Source: VRUE01 sp963703895 (lineage in GTDB: Bacteria; Actinomycetota; Thermoleophilia; Solirubrobacterales; 70-9). Taken from it: a stretch of 64,000 nucleotides of DNA. The position numbers and the translations under genes were made by a program. Shown here piece after piece: positions 1 to 6,976 of the stretch (position 1 is its first letter; every line of letters begins with the position of its first letter). The DNA lies in assembly GCA_963703895.1 (NCBI GenBank), contig CAVPFX010000003.1, forward strand, positions 682,001 through 746,000. The letters run 5' to 3'. A model generated the notes under the pieces. The model was not told the origin of the DNA and searched no databases. It saw only the letters and a list, made by a program, of their open reading frames with translations.

Positions 1-977
1 GGGATCCCGTTACGACCCATCCAGGCGGCGCGCTGGACGAGCAAACGCGCGGCTTCGATCTCGGTAGCGACGTCGGCCAGCGTCTGCTGGATGCGCTGTT
101 CGCCGAGGACCGGCTTGCCGCCTTCCGACTGACCGTCGAGGTACTCGAGCGTCCACTCGTAGGAGGCCTGGGCGATGCCAAGCGCCGAGGCGCCGACCAG
201 CGGCCGGGTCATCTCGAAGGTCGCCAGGGCGTCCGCCCCACGCGACTTCTTGCCTTCGCGCCCGCGCTGCAGCTTGCGCTCCAGCTTCTCCTCACCGCCG
301 AGCAGGTTCTCGATCGGGATGCGGCAGTCCTCGAGCACGATCTCGGCCGTGTGCGAGGCGCGGATGCCGAGCTTCGACTCCTTCTTGCCCTGGCTCAGCC
401 CAGGCGTGTCCTTGCCGACGACGAAGGTGGCCTGGCCGCGCGTGCCGAGGGTGGGGTCGACGGTGGCGACGACGACGTGGACGTCGGCGATGCCGCCGTT
501 GGTGATGAAGACCTTGGTGCCGTTGAGGACCCACTCGTCGCCGTCGCGTTTGGCGGTCGTCTTCAGGCTCTTCACGTCGGAGCCGGCCTGCGGCTCGGTG
601 ACCGCGTAGGCACCGAGCTTGATCTCCTCGCCGCTGCCGAAGCACTCGGGCACCCACTGGCCAATCTGCTCCGGGGTCCCGGAGGAGGCAATGCCGGCGG
701 CGGCGAGGCCGGAGCCGGAGATCGCCAGAGCGGTGCCGGCACAACCCCAGTGGAACTCCTCGGCCGAGATCACCTGCATCTGGCCCTGCTCGTCAGCGGC
801 GGAGGCCTGGATGCTCTCGAGGCCGCCGAAGCCCTGCTTGCGCGCCTCCTTGATCACCTCCCAAGGGGTGCTCTCCTCTTCGTCGTGCTTGCGGGCGGCG
901 GGCCTGATCACCTCACGGGCGAAGGTCCGGCAGCGCTCTTTGTGCTCCTGCTGCTGGTCGTTGAGTGCGAAGTCCAT
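1..977 (-). CDS. Acyl-CoA dehydrogenase, C-terminus cut by window edge
   Basis: FAD enzyme that introduces the alpha-beta double bond into an acyl-CoA in beta-oxidation. The 325 visible residues cover the N-terminal helical domain, the middle beta domain (AVTEPQAGSD signature, followed by NGTKVFITNGG) and the start of the C-terminal helical domain (EQRIQQTLADVATEIEAAR). The ATG at 977 has a good AGAAGGG ribosome site seven bases upstream, and a TetR-type palindrome lies 39 bases upstream of the start. Family identity is clear; chain-length specificity cannot be read. The missing part is about 60 C-terminal residues, judged from the usual length near 385. Confidence 0.93.
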   Translation of the reverse strand, partial: MDFALNDQQQEHKERCRTFAREVIRPAARKHDEEESTPWEVIKEARKQGFGGLESIQASAADEQGQMQVISAEEFHWGCAGTALAISGSGLAAAGIASSGTPEQIGQWVPECFGSGEEIKLGAYAVTEPQAGSDVKSLKTTAKRDGDEWVLNGTKVFITNGGIADVHVVVATVDPTLGTRGQATFVVGKDTPGLSQGKKESKLGIRASHTAEIVLEDCRIPIENLLGGEEKLERKLQRGREGKKSRGADALATFEMTRPLVGASALGIAQASYEWTLEYLDGQSEGGKPVLGEQRIQQTLADVATEIEAARLLVQRAAWMGRNGI

Positions 978-1015
978 GGGTCCCTTCTTGGTCAGCGGCG
1001 TGGTCGCGCGGTTGA

Positions 1016-1031
1016 TTGACTGGTCAGTCAA
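1016..1031. promoter_or_regulatory. TetR-type operator, copy 1
   Basis: TTGACTG-GT-CAGTCAA, a perfect 7-bp inverted repeat with a 2-base centre, between the acyl-CoA dehydrogenase (minus) and the gene starting at 1090 (plus). The same 16 bases recur at 9951-9966 before the thiolase. Length, symmetry and company of beta-oxidation genes fit the operator of a TetR-family fatty-acid regulator; the regulator itself is not in the window. Confidence 0.7.
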
Positions 1032-1089
1032 CCAGTCTCGGAAAGGTTAGCTGACCAGCCAGCCACCTCCCGCCTGTACCGTTCCGGCC

Positions 1090-2493
1090 TTGGCCGGGAA
1101 ACGCCCCATCAACGCCGACCTACCGGTCGCCGGTACGCCGCCGCAGAAGCCCGACGAGTCGCCCGAGCCCAAGCCGGCGCCGGAGAAGTCGCAAAAGCCG
1201 GCAGAGGAGAAAGAGAAACCGGCGGAGAAGCCGAAACCGGTCGTCTCGACCCCGCCCCCCACCGCCAAACGGAAGCGCAAGCCGATCCCGACCGCGCTGA
1301 AGGCAATCGGTGGGCTGGTTCTCGTCGCCCTGGTCTTTCTCATCGCCGCTGTGCTCGGCGGTGGTGGCTCGAACAAACACGAGGAGAAACCGGCGCCAGC
1401 GCCGGCCCTGGCGCCAGCGGAGGAAGAGCAGACCCCGACCGCCGAAGCGGCAGAAGAGCTCGGCTACCCCGCCTTCGCCACCAACAACACGACCAGGGTC
1501 GGCGGCTCCGATCCAGCAACCACCGCGGCCGGCGTGGCCCTCGCCGTCTTTCCCTCGGTCAAGGTCGCGCAGCGGCCGATCGCCGTCACCCTGGTCGACG
1601 AAGACGATTGGCAGGGAGCTATCGCGGCGTCAGTGCTGATGGCCACGCCGGTGAGGGCACCGTTGCTCGTCTCCTCCGAAGGGGACCTTCCCGACCCCAC
1701 CACCCAGGCTCTCGACACCCTCGACCCGCAGGGAAACGCCGCCACCGAGAAGATCCAGGCCTTCGCGATTGGCGACGCCGCCACGCCGGACGGGCTGCGA
1801 ACGACCCAGGTGAAGGCGGCCAGCCCGGCTGCGCTCGCCGTCGCGATCGAGGCACTGCGCAACAAACTGCTCGGGAATGCCCCCACGCACATCGTCCTCG
1901 TCCCGGAAGACAAGCCCGAATTCGCGGCGCCGGCGGCGGCCTGGGCGGCGCGCTCCGGCGACGCGGTGCTCTATAGCGGCCCCGGCAAGCTCCCCAAGGC
2001 GACCGCCGGCGCGCTGAGCGAAGACCCGAAGACGCCGGTCTTCGTCCTCGGGCCCTCCTCGGTGATCTCCTCGGGAGTGGTGCGGGAAGTGAGCAAGATC
2101 GGCAACCCGGTGCGGCGCGTCGCCGCCGAGGACCCGGTCGAAAACGCGATCGCCCTGGCCCGCTATTCGAGCGGCGACTTCGGCTGGAACGTCAACGATC
2201 CCGGGCACGGCCTCGTCGTCGCCCGCAGCGACGACCCGGTCGGCGCCGCGATTGCCGCGCCGCTCTCCGCCTCGGGCACCTGGGGACCGCTGCTGCTCAC
2301 CGATGACGCCGCTACGCTGCCGAAAGCGCTGCGCGAGTACCTGCTCGACATCAAGCCCGGCTACACCACCGACCCCACGCGCGCCTTCTACAACCACGTG
2401 TGGGTGATCGGAGACCAGGAGGCCATCGACGTGAATCAGCAAGCCGAAATCGATCAGCTGGCCGAACTGGCCAAGATCGGCGGGGAAGAATGA
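1090..2493 (+). CDS. Membrane-anchored protein with cell-wall-binding-2-like domain
   Basis: 467 residues from a TTG start. Residues 1-70 are a Pro/Lys/Glu-rich cytoplasmic tail, residues about 73-92 one hydrophobic membrane segment (LVLVALVFLIAAVLGGG), then an acidic Pro-rich linker and a domain of about 330 residues exported outside. That domain has repeated Rossmann-like units such as VFVLGPSSVISSGVVREV and HVWVIGDQEAIDVNQQAEI, the pattern of putative cell wall binding repeat 2 proteins. It is translationally coupled to the next gene (ATGA overlap). The function is unknown; surface attachment is an inference from family resemblance. No clear Shine-Dalgarno precedes the TTG, so the start is uncertain. 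Confidence 0.75.
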   Translation: MAGKRPINADLPVAGTPPQKPDESPEPKPAPEKSQKPAEEKEKPAEKPKPVVSTPPPTAKRKRKPIPTALKAIGGLVLVALVFLIAAVLGGGGSNKHEEKPAPAPALAPAEEEQTPTAEAAEELGYPAFATNNTTRVGGSDPATTAAGVALAVFPSVKVAQRPIAVTLVDEDDWQGAIAASVLMATPVRAPLLVSSEGDLPDPTTQALDTLDPQGNAATEKIQAFAIGDAATPDGLRTTQVKAASPAALAVAIEALRNKLLGNAPTHIVLVPEDKPEFAAPAAAWAARSGDAVLYSGPGKLPKATAGALSEDPKTPVFVLGPSSVISSGVVREVSKIGNPVRRVAAEDPVENAIALARYSSGDFGWNVNDPGHGLVVARSDDPVGAAIAAPLSASGTWGPLLLTDDAATLPKALREYLLDIKPGYTTDPTRAFYNHVWVIGDQEAIDVNQQAEIDQLAELAKIGGEE

Positions 2494-2741
2494 GCGAGGC
2501 CGAGAGCCCCAACCTGCTGAGCGGCGACCACCGCGTCAGCGCGGAGGACATTCGTGCCCTGGCGGGCGCCTCCACCCCCCACTTCGCGCTGCAGGTCCGC
2601 AACCGGATCCGCCGCCTGATCGAGCCGCTATGCGCCGACGACCCGGCGCGGCGCGAAGGCGAACGCAAGATCGCCGAGCTCGAGGAGCTGGCCGAGCACA
2701 GCGGCGACCCGCGCGGCACGATGGGAATCGGCCAGCATTGA
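2490..2741 (+). CDS. Small conserved-looking hypothetical protein
   Basis: 83 residues, beginning at the ATG that overlaps the stop of the upstream gene (ATGA) and ending in a TTGA overlap with the next gene, so three genes form one translationally coupled unit. The protein is hydrophilic and mostly helical: a conserved-looking centre HFALQVRNRIRRLI, then charged helices rich in Arg and Glu, and a short glycine-containing tail. No signal peptide or membrane segment. I do not recognise the family. Its position between a surface protein and a metallo-hydrolase gives no firm role. Confidence 0.72.
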   Translation: MSEAESPNLLSGDHRVSAEDIRALAGASTPHFALQVRNRIRRLIEPLCADDPARREGERKIAELEELAEHSGDPRGTMGIGQH

Positions 2742-3463
2742 AGTACCTGGCGCCGGGCGTCTGGCGGCTGAAGGAGTTCCCGGCGCCCTCAATCAACGTC
2801 TACCTGGCTGAGGACGTGCTGATCGACGCCGGCCGGACCTGGGACCGTCGCCGCATCTTCGCCGAGATCGAGGGGCGACAGCTCTCAATGCTCGCCTTGA
2901 CCCACGTCCACCCCGACCACCAGGGAGTCGCCAAGGACGTCTGCGAAGCGCGGGGCATCCCGCTCGCCTGCCACGCCGATGACGTGGATGCGATGGAGGG
3001 ACGACGCCCGATTCAGGAGGCGGCCCCGGGCAATCCCTACAACCGGATCATCAGGAAGATCTGGCAGGGACCGCCGTACGAGGTCGGCCGGGTGCTGGAC
3101 GAGGGCGACGAGGTGGCGGGATTTCAAGTCATCCATGCACCCGGTCACGCTCGCGGCGAGGTGATCTTCTTCCGCGACTCCGACCGGGTGGCGATCTGCG
3201 GCGACGTGATCCGCAACATGAGCTACGCCACCGGGCTTCCGGGCATCAAGGAGCCGCCCGACATCTTCACTTACGACCCGCCCGAGAACCGCCGCTCGAT
3301 TCGCAAGCTGGCCGAGCTCGAGCCCAGCCTGATCCTCCCCGGCCACGGCCCAGCCGTCACCGACATGGCGGCCTTCGAGCGCTCGCCGCCGCTCTGCCGG
3401 CTTAACACAGCGCTGCTCGAGGCGGAGCGAAACATCCGCCCCGCAAGGAGTTTCTGGGCTTAA
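2738..3463 (+). CDS. Metallo-beta-lactamase-fold hydrolase
   Basis: 241 residues from a TTG start that overlaps the previous stop (TTGA). The di-zinc motif THVHPDH lies at residues about 52-58, followed by further ligand candidates HAPGHARGE (about 141-149), a CGD motif near 162 and LPGHGP near 203, the full set of metal ligands of glyoxalase-II-like members. It should be a cytosolic hydrolase of a thioester or other ester, but the substrate cannot be read. Longer in-frame upstream sequence exists but is Arg-rich and lies over the previous gene, so the coupled TTG start is preferred. Confidence 0.85.
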   Translation: MKYLAPGVWRLKEFPAPSINVYLAEDVLIDAGRTWDRRRIFAEIEGRQLSMLALTHVHPDHQGVAKDVCEARGIPLACHADDVDAMEGRRPIQEAAPGNPYNRIIRKIWQGPPYEVGRVLDEGDEVAGFQVIHAPGHARGEVIFFRDSDRVAICGDVIRNMSYATGLPGIKEPPDIFTYDPPENRRSIRKLAELEPSLILPGHGPAVTDMAAFERSPPLCRLNTALLEAERNIRPARSFWA

Positions 3464-3515
3464 CCGTCCCGTATAGGGGTAAAGCCCAGGCAAGTCCTCG
3501 AACAAAGGGGGGTCA

Positions 3516-4040
3516 ATGGACACCAGGAGGAGCAGAAGACCATCGCCGGCGATGATCGTCGCGGTCATCGCGCTGATAGCCGCGCTGGGCGGCACGGCCT
3601 ACGCCGCACAGAGCATCAACGGCGGATCGATCAAAAAGCAGACGATCGGCGGCGGCAAGCTGAAGAAGAAGACGCTGACCGGCTTCCAGATCAACACCAA
3701 CAAGCTCGGCGTCGTGCCATCGGCCAATCGCGCCGCGCACACCTACTGGGCAGTGGTCAACAACCCGGGCGGCGCCGGCAACGCCACGCTGGCAAGGGCG
3801 AGTGACGCGGGTGTCACCGCGACCGAGGGCGGCGGCGCCGTCGCCGTCGTCTTCCCGGCCAACGTCAGCGTCTGCGCGAATGTCGCCTCGCGCAACAACG
3901 CCGGTACGACCGTGCCCGGCGCCGGCTACGCGCAGACCAACGTCGCGCCGGCAAACCCCAACGCGATCGAAGTCCGCACCCGCGACGAAAAAGGCGCCGA
4001 CGCGGATGCCGACTTCCACCTGATCGTCGTCTGCCCGTAA
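3516..4040 (+). CDS. Secreted hypothetical protein of Thermoleophilia type
   Basis: 174 residues, start preceded by a strong AAAGGGGGG ribosome site. Residues 1-11 are basic, residues 12-30 hydrophobic and end in ALGGTAYAA, a signal peptide or N-terminal anchor. A short repeat-like stretch follows (INGGSIKKQTIGGGKLKKKTLTG), then a beta-rich, Ala/Gly/Val-rich exported domain with one pair of cysteines (VSVCANVAS and the C-terminal VVCP). Proteins with this opening are frequent in Thermoleophilia genomes; their function is unknown. A strong hairpin follows the stop. Confidence 0.82.
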   Translation: MDTRRSRRPSPAMIVAVIALIAALGGTAYAAQSINGGSIKKQTIGGGKLKKKTLTGFQINTNKLGVVPSANRAAHTYWAVVNNPGGAGNATLARASDAGVTATEGGGAVAVVFPANVSVCANVASRNNAGTTVPGAGYAQTNVAPANPNAIEVRTRDEKGADADADFHLIVVCP

Positions 4041-4058
4041 CCACACCCCACCAGTCAG

Positions 4059-4090
4059 GCCCGGCCCCAACGCCACCAGTGGGGCCGGGC
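4059..4090 (+). terminator. Hairpin after secreted protein gene
   Basis: GCCCGGCCCC pairs perfectly with GGGGCCGGGC across a 12-base loop, 18 bases after the stop at 4040. There is no U-tract, so it is a candidate factor-independent or mRNA-end hairpin rather than a classical terminator. Confidence 0.5.
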
Positions 4091-4104
4091 CGGGCGTGAG
4101 CGGC

Positions 4105-4110
4105 TAGGCT
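4105..4110 (+). promoter_or_regulatory. -10 element TAGGCT of a leaderless gene
   Basis: TAGGCT lies seven bases before the GTG at 4118. This spacing puts the transcription start on the start codon. Confidence 0.5.
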
Positions 4111-4117
4111 GATGCCC

Positions 4118-4322
4118 GTGAGCGACGTCGAACACGGATTCAAAGAGGGCGACAAGGTCTGGGTCGAGGACGGCAACGGCAAGCACCACCCCGGCATCTT
4201 CGTCGCCGACAACGAGAGCTCCCGGCTGGTTCGGCGGCGGCCCCAGTGCCTACGTCGTCCACCCCGAGGCCAAGCAGGCCGAGGTCGTCTCGACCTTCCG
4301 CATCACCCCGCGCGACGAGTAG
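4118..4322 (+). pseudogene. Small KOW-like hypothetical protein, frameshifted
   Basis: The first frame reads EGDKVWVEDGNGKHHPGIF then ADNE and then loses sense; dropping one base (the extra A near 4217) gives APGWFGGGPSAYVVHPEAKQ and a clean end RITPRDE with stop TAG at 4320-4322. The repaired protein has about 67 residues, resembling a small beta-barrel with a charged C-terminal strand. The start may be the leaderless GTG at 4118 or the ATG at 4112. One of four one-base breaks in the window, so sequence error is as likely as true decay. Function unknown. Confidence 0.6.
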
Positions 4323-4329
4323 CGGACGG

Positions 4330-4406
4330 GGGGCGGTCGGACGCCCTCCCCAAAACGCGCGGCAGGGCCGCGCTTGAGTGTTTTGGGGAGGGCGTCCGAC
4401 CGCCCC
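4330..4406. repeat. Long inverted repeat at convergent gene ends
   Basis: Arms 4330-4355 and 4381-4406 are a perfect 26-bp inverted repeat (GGGGCGGTCGGACGCCCTCC at the outer end, AAAA/TTTT at the inner end). Inside is a second hairpin GCGCGGC-AGG-GCCGCGC (4357-4373). The element fills the space between a plus-strand stop at 4322 and a minus-strand stop at 4433. It belongs with the other long palindromes in the window; the AAAA/TTTT border could make it a two-way terminator. Confidence 0.85.
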
Positions 4407-4432
4407 TGCTTTCCTCAGCTTGCGGGGGGCGA

Positions 4433-4726
4433 CTACGGGAGCATGCGGGCTTTGCTCATATCGACCCGCTCTCCGCGGAAGGGGACGCCCTCGGCGACGA
4501 GGTGCCGCTTCTGGCGCGCGCCCTTGGCCAGCGAGCCGTCGGCGCGGACGACGCGCCACCAGGGCAGGTCGGGGTCGTCGCACTCGAAGAGCACGGCGCC
4601 GGCGAAGCGCGGCGCACCGGGCGAGACGTCGCCATAGGTGCGCACAAACCCCTCCGGTATCTCTCGCACCCTCCGCACCACCTCGTCCTCCCGCCTTCCG
4701 GTGCGCTTAATGCTCCTCACAGGCAC
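4433..4726 (-). CDS. Alkyltransferase-like (Atl/MGMT-like) DNA-binding protein
   Basis: Up to 97 residues matching only the C-terminal DNA-binding half of O6-alkylguanine-DNA methyltransferase: VREIPEGFVRTYGDVSPGAP (helix-turn-helix), RFAGAVL, then PWWRVVRADGSLA. Active methyltransferases have PCHRVV here; the alkyl-acceptor Cys is replaced by Trp, as in Atl proteins that bind alkylated bases and hand them to nucleotide excision repair. The start is uncertain: GTG at 4726 or 4720 lies inside a repeated palindrome (4696-4742), which would then encode residues IKRTG; GTG at 4681 would give a slightly short protein. Confidence 0.8.
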   Translation of the reverse strand: MPVRSIKRTGRREDEVVRRVREIPEGFVRTYGDVSPGAPRFAGAVLFECDDPDLPWWRVVRADGSLAKGARQKRHLVAEGVPFRGERVDMSKARMLP

Positions 4727-4742
4727 ATAAAGCGCACCGGAA
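4696..4742. repeat. TTCCGGTGCGCTT palindrome, copy 1
   Basis: TTCCGGTGCGCTT (4696-4708) and AAGCGCACCGGAA (4730-4742) form a perfect 13-bp stem with a 21-base interior. Same arms recur at 5798, 39003 and 52372. Each copy lies just after the stop of a minus-strand gene, here the LLM oxidoreductase ending at 4755. Confidence 0.85.
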
Positions 4743-4754
4743 CCTGGGGCGTGC

Positions 4755-5783
4755 TCATGCCTTGGGGCCGAAGGCCGCGATGATGCGGTTCTGGAACTCG
4801 CTCAACTCTTCGGGGGAGATGAAGTAGGTGGGCGGGGTGAGGAAGAGGCCGTCGGCGCGCTCGGCGGTCGCCTCGACCCGGGCGCGGACCTTGTCCAGCG
4901 GACCGGCGGCGCAGTAGGTCTCGACCATCTCGTCGCTGATCGCGGCGGGGACGGCGGCGAGGTCGCCGCGGCGGAACGCCTCGCCGGCGGCGACGGCGTT
5001 GTCGGCGAAGCCGTGCAGCTCCCAGAGCGGCATGTAGGTCTTGACCGTGGCGTAGAAGGAGATCGTGCGGCGGGCCATCTCGATCGCCCGCGCCTCGTCG
5101 TCGTCGATCGAGCAGCAGACGGTCGGCAGGTAGTCGAAGCTCGAGCGCTCGCGGCCGGAACGCTTCAGGCCCTCCTCGAATGAGCTGACCACGACCTCGT
5201 CGATCCAGCGCAGGCTCTGGATCGGATGCCCGATCAGGCCGTCGGCGACGTCGCCCGCCATCCGGCACATGCCCCCCTGCACCCCAGCGGTGTAGATCGG
5301 CACCGACTCGCGCGGCGCCGGGTGGGGGCGGATCCAGCCCTTGATGTCGATGTCGTAATAGGAGCCCTCGTAGCGGATCGGCTCGCCCTTGCCCGCCTGC
5401 TGCATGATCAGCCGCGTCGCCTCGATCGCCTCGCGCAGGTGCGGTGCCGGTTTGCCGTACTCGGCGTTGTGCCAGGTTTCGTTGAGGCGCTTGACCCCGG
5501 AGCCGAGGCCGAGGCGGAAGCGGCCACCCGACATCTCATCGATGTCTAGGGCGCTGACGGCGAGAATGAAGGGGCTGCGGGTGAAGGCCCAGGCGATCCC
5601 GGTGGCAACGTCGATGCGCTCGGTCTTGCCGGCGAGGTAGGCGGCCTGGGTGACCGAGGAGCGGAAGAGCTCAGGTGCCCAGACGCACTCGACGCCGGCC
5701 GCCTCGGCGCGCTGCGTCTCGGCCTCTAGGTCGGCGACCGTGGTGCCGATCGCGGCGACTGAAATGCGGTCCAAGGCGCTCAC
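4755..5783 (-). CDS. LLM-class (luciferase-like) F420- or flavin-dependent oxidoreductase
   Basis: 342 residues from a GTG start. The TIM-barrel pattern of the bacterial luciferase-like family is clear: GVECVWAPELF near the N-terminus, TGIAWAFTRSPF, and the signature SGGRFRLGLGSGVKR around residues 85-100. Actinobacterial members of this type usually take electrons from F420H2. The substrate is unknown; it lies beside three acyl-CoA dehydrogenases, which suggests lipid or xenobiotic oxidation. It is separated from both neighbours by copies of the TTCCGGTGCGC palindrome, so it is probably transcribed on its own. Confidence 0.87.
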   Translation of the reverse strand: MSALDRISVAAIGTTVADLEAETQRAEAAGVECVWAPELFRSSVTQAAYLAGKTERIDVATGIAWAFTRSPFILAVSALDIDEMSGGRFRLGLGSGVKRLNETWHNAEYGKPAPHLREAIEATRLIMQQAGKGEPIRYEGSYYDIDIKGWIRPHPAPRESVPIYTAGVQGGMCRMAGDVADGLIGHPIQSLRWIDEVVVSSFEEGLKRSGRERSSFDYLPTVCCSIDDDEARAIEMARRTISFYATVKTYMPLWELHGFADNAVAAGEAFRRGDLAAVPAAISDEMVETYCAAGPLDKVRARVEATAERADGLFLTPPTYFISPEELSEFQNRIIAAFGPKA

Positions 5784-5797
5784 GGGTAGCGCATCTC

Positions 5798-5846
5798 GTT
5801 CCGGTGCGCTTTATATGGCCTATTCCCGCAAAAGGCGCACCGGAAC
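5798..5846. repeat. TTCCGGTGCGCTTT palindrome, copy 2
   Basis: GTTCCGGTGCGC (5798-5809) pairs with GCGCACCGGAAC (5835-5846); inside are TTTATATGGCC and AAAAG. It begins eight bases after the stop of the acyl-CoA dehydrogenase that ends at 5854 (minus strand) and lies before the LLM gene start at 5783. Confidence 0.85.
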
Positions 5847-5853
5847 AGTGGAA

Positions 5854-6960
5854 TCATGCCGCGGAGAGGACGGCGTCGGCGACGCGTTCGCGGTGCCACT
5901 TCGCGTCGCCGAACATCGCCGCGTTGGCCTTGCCGCGCTTGAGGAAGAAGTGCAGGTCGTGCTCCCAGGTGAAGCCGATGCCGCCGTGGACCTGGATCGA
6001 GGCGTCGGGGACGCGCCAGCCGGCATCGGAGGCGTAGGCCTTGGCCATCGAGGCCGCGGTCGGCAGCGACTCCGGCTCGGCATCGGCGGCCCAGGCCGCC
6101 CCGTAGACCGCGGAGCGGGCGTTCTCGGTCTCGAGCAGCATCTGCGCGCAACGATGCGAGACCGCCTGATAAGCGCCGATCGGCCGGCCGAACTGCTGGC
6201 GGTCCTTGGCGTAGGAGACGGCCATCTCCATCGTCCGCTGGGCGATCCCGGTCGACTCGGCGGCGAGCGCGACGCAGAGCCTGTTGAAGACGGCGTAGTA
6301 GTCATCCTCGGCGGCCGGCAGCGAGCTCTCCGCCGCGACCTTGACGCCCTCGAAGCGGACCGCGTAGAGGCGGCGGGTGGTATCGATCGAGGTAGAAGGG
6401 GTGACCGTCAGACCGTCGGCGCCGCGCTCGACCAGGTGGCGGCGGCCGTCGGAGGTGGCAACGAGGAAGAAGTCGGCGGCCGCGGCGTCCATGACCAGGA
6501 CCTTCTCGCCGTCGAGGACGATGCCGTCGCCATCGGCGCGCGGCTCCATCGTGAAGCTGCCGATCGTCGCCTGGCCACCGGCGTCCCAGAGCGCCGGCGT
6601 GCCGCGCAGCTTGCCCTCGGCCAGCGGTCGCAGGAAGCGCTCGCGCTGGTCGTCGGAGCCGCAGAGCGAGAGGGCGATGCCAGCGATCGTGTTGGAGAAG
6701 AGCGGCGAGGGGGCGAGCGCGTAGCCCATCTCCTCGAAGAGCACGGCGAGCTCGACGATGCCGAGGCCCTGACCGCCCCACCGCTCGGGCAGAGCCAGGC
6801 CGGTCCAGCCCAGCTCGGCCATCTCATCCCAGTCGGACTGCTCGAAGCCGTTCTCGCTCTCGGCCAGCTCGCGAATGCGGTCGGACTTGTAGCGGGCCGC
6901 GAGGAAGTCGTGGGCGGTCGCCTTGATCGCCTGCTGCTCGTCGTTGAGATCGAAGTACAT
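5854..6960 (-). CDS. Acyl-CoA dehydrogenase
   Basis: 368 residues from the ATG at 6960 (MYFDLNDEQQAIKATAHDFL). Helical N-terminal domain, a middle domain that is more divergent than usual, and the C-terminal signature region DRQQFGRPIGAYQAVSHRCA near residue 270 with IQVHGGIGFTWEHDLH near the end. The 16-base gap to the upstream dehydrogenase (6977-8155) marks a two-gene operon. Pairs of divergent acyl-CoA dehydrogenases like this are typical of actinobacterial sterol and lipid catabolism, where they form heteromeric enzymes; that pairing is inference. Confidence 0.9.
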   Translation of the reverse strand: MYFDLNDEQQAIKATAHDFLAARYKSDRIRELAESENGFEQSDWDEMAELGWTGLALPERWGGQGLGIVELAVLFEEMGYALAPSPLFSNTIAGIALSLCGSDDQRERFLRPLAEGKLRGTPALWDAGGQATIGSFTMEPRADGDGIVLDGEKVLVMDAAAADFFLVATSDGRRHLVERGADGLTVTPSTSIDTTRRLYAVRFEGVKVAAESSLPAAEDDYYAVFNRLCVALAAESTGIAQRTMEMAVSYAKDRQQFGRPIGAYQAVSHRCAQMLLETENARSAVYGAAWAADAEPESLPTAASMAKAYASDAGWRVPDASIQVHGGIGFTWEHDLHFFLKRGKANAAMFGDAKWHRERVADAVLSAA

Positions 6961-6976
6961 AAGTCGGCGACAGCCC

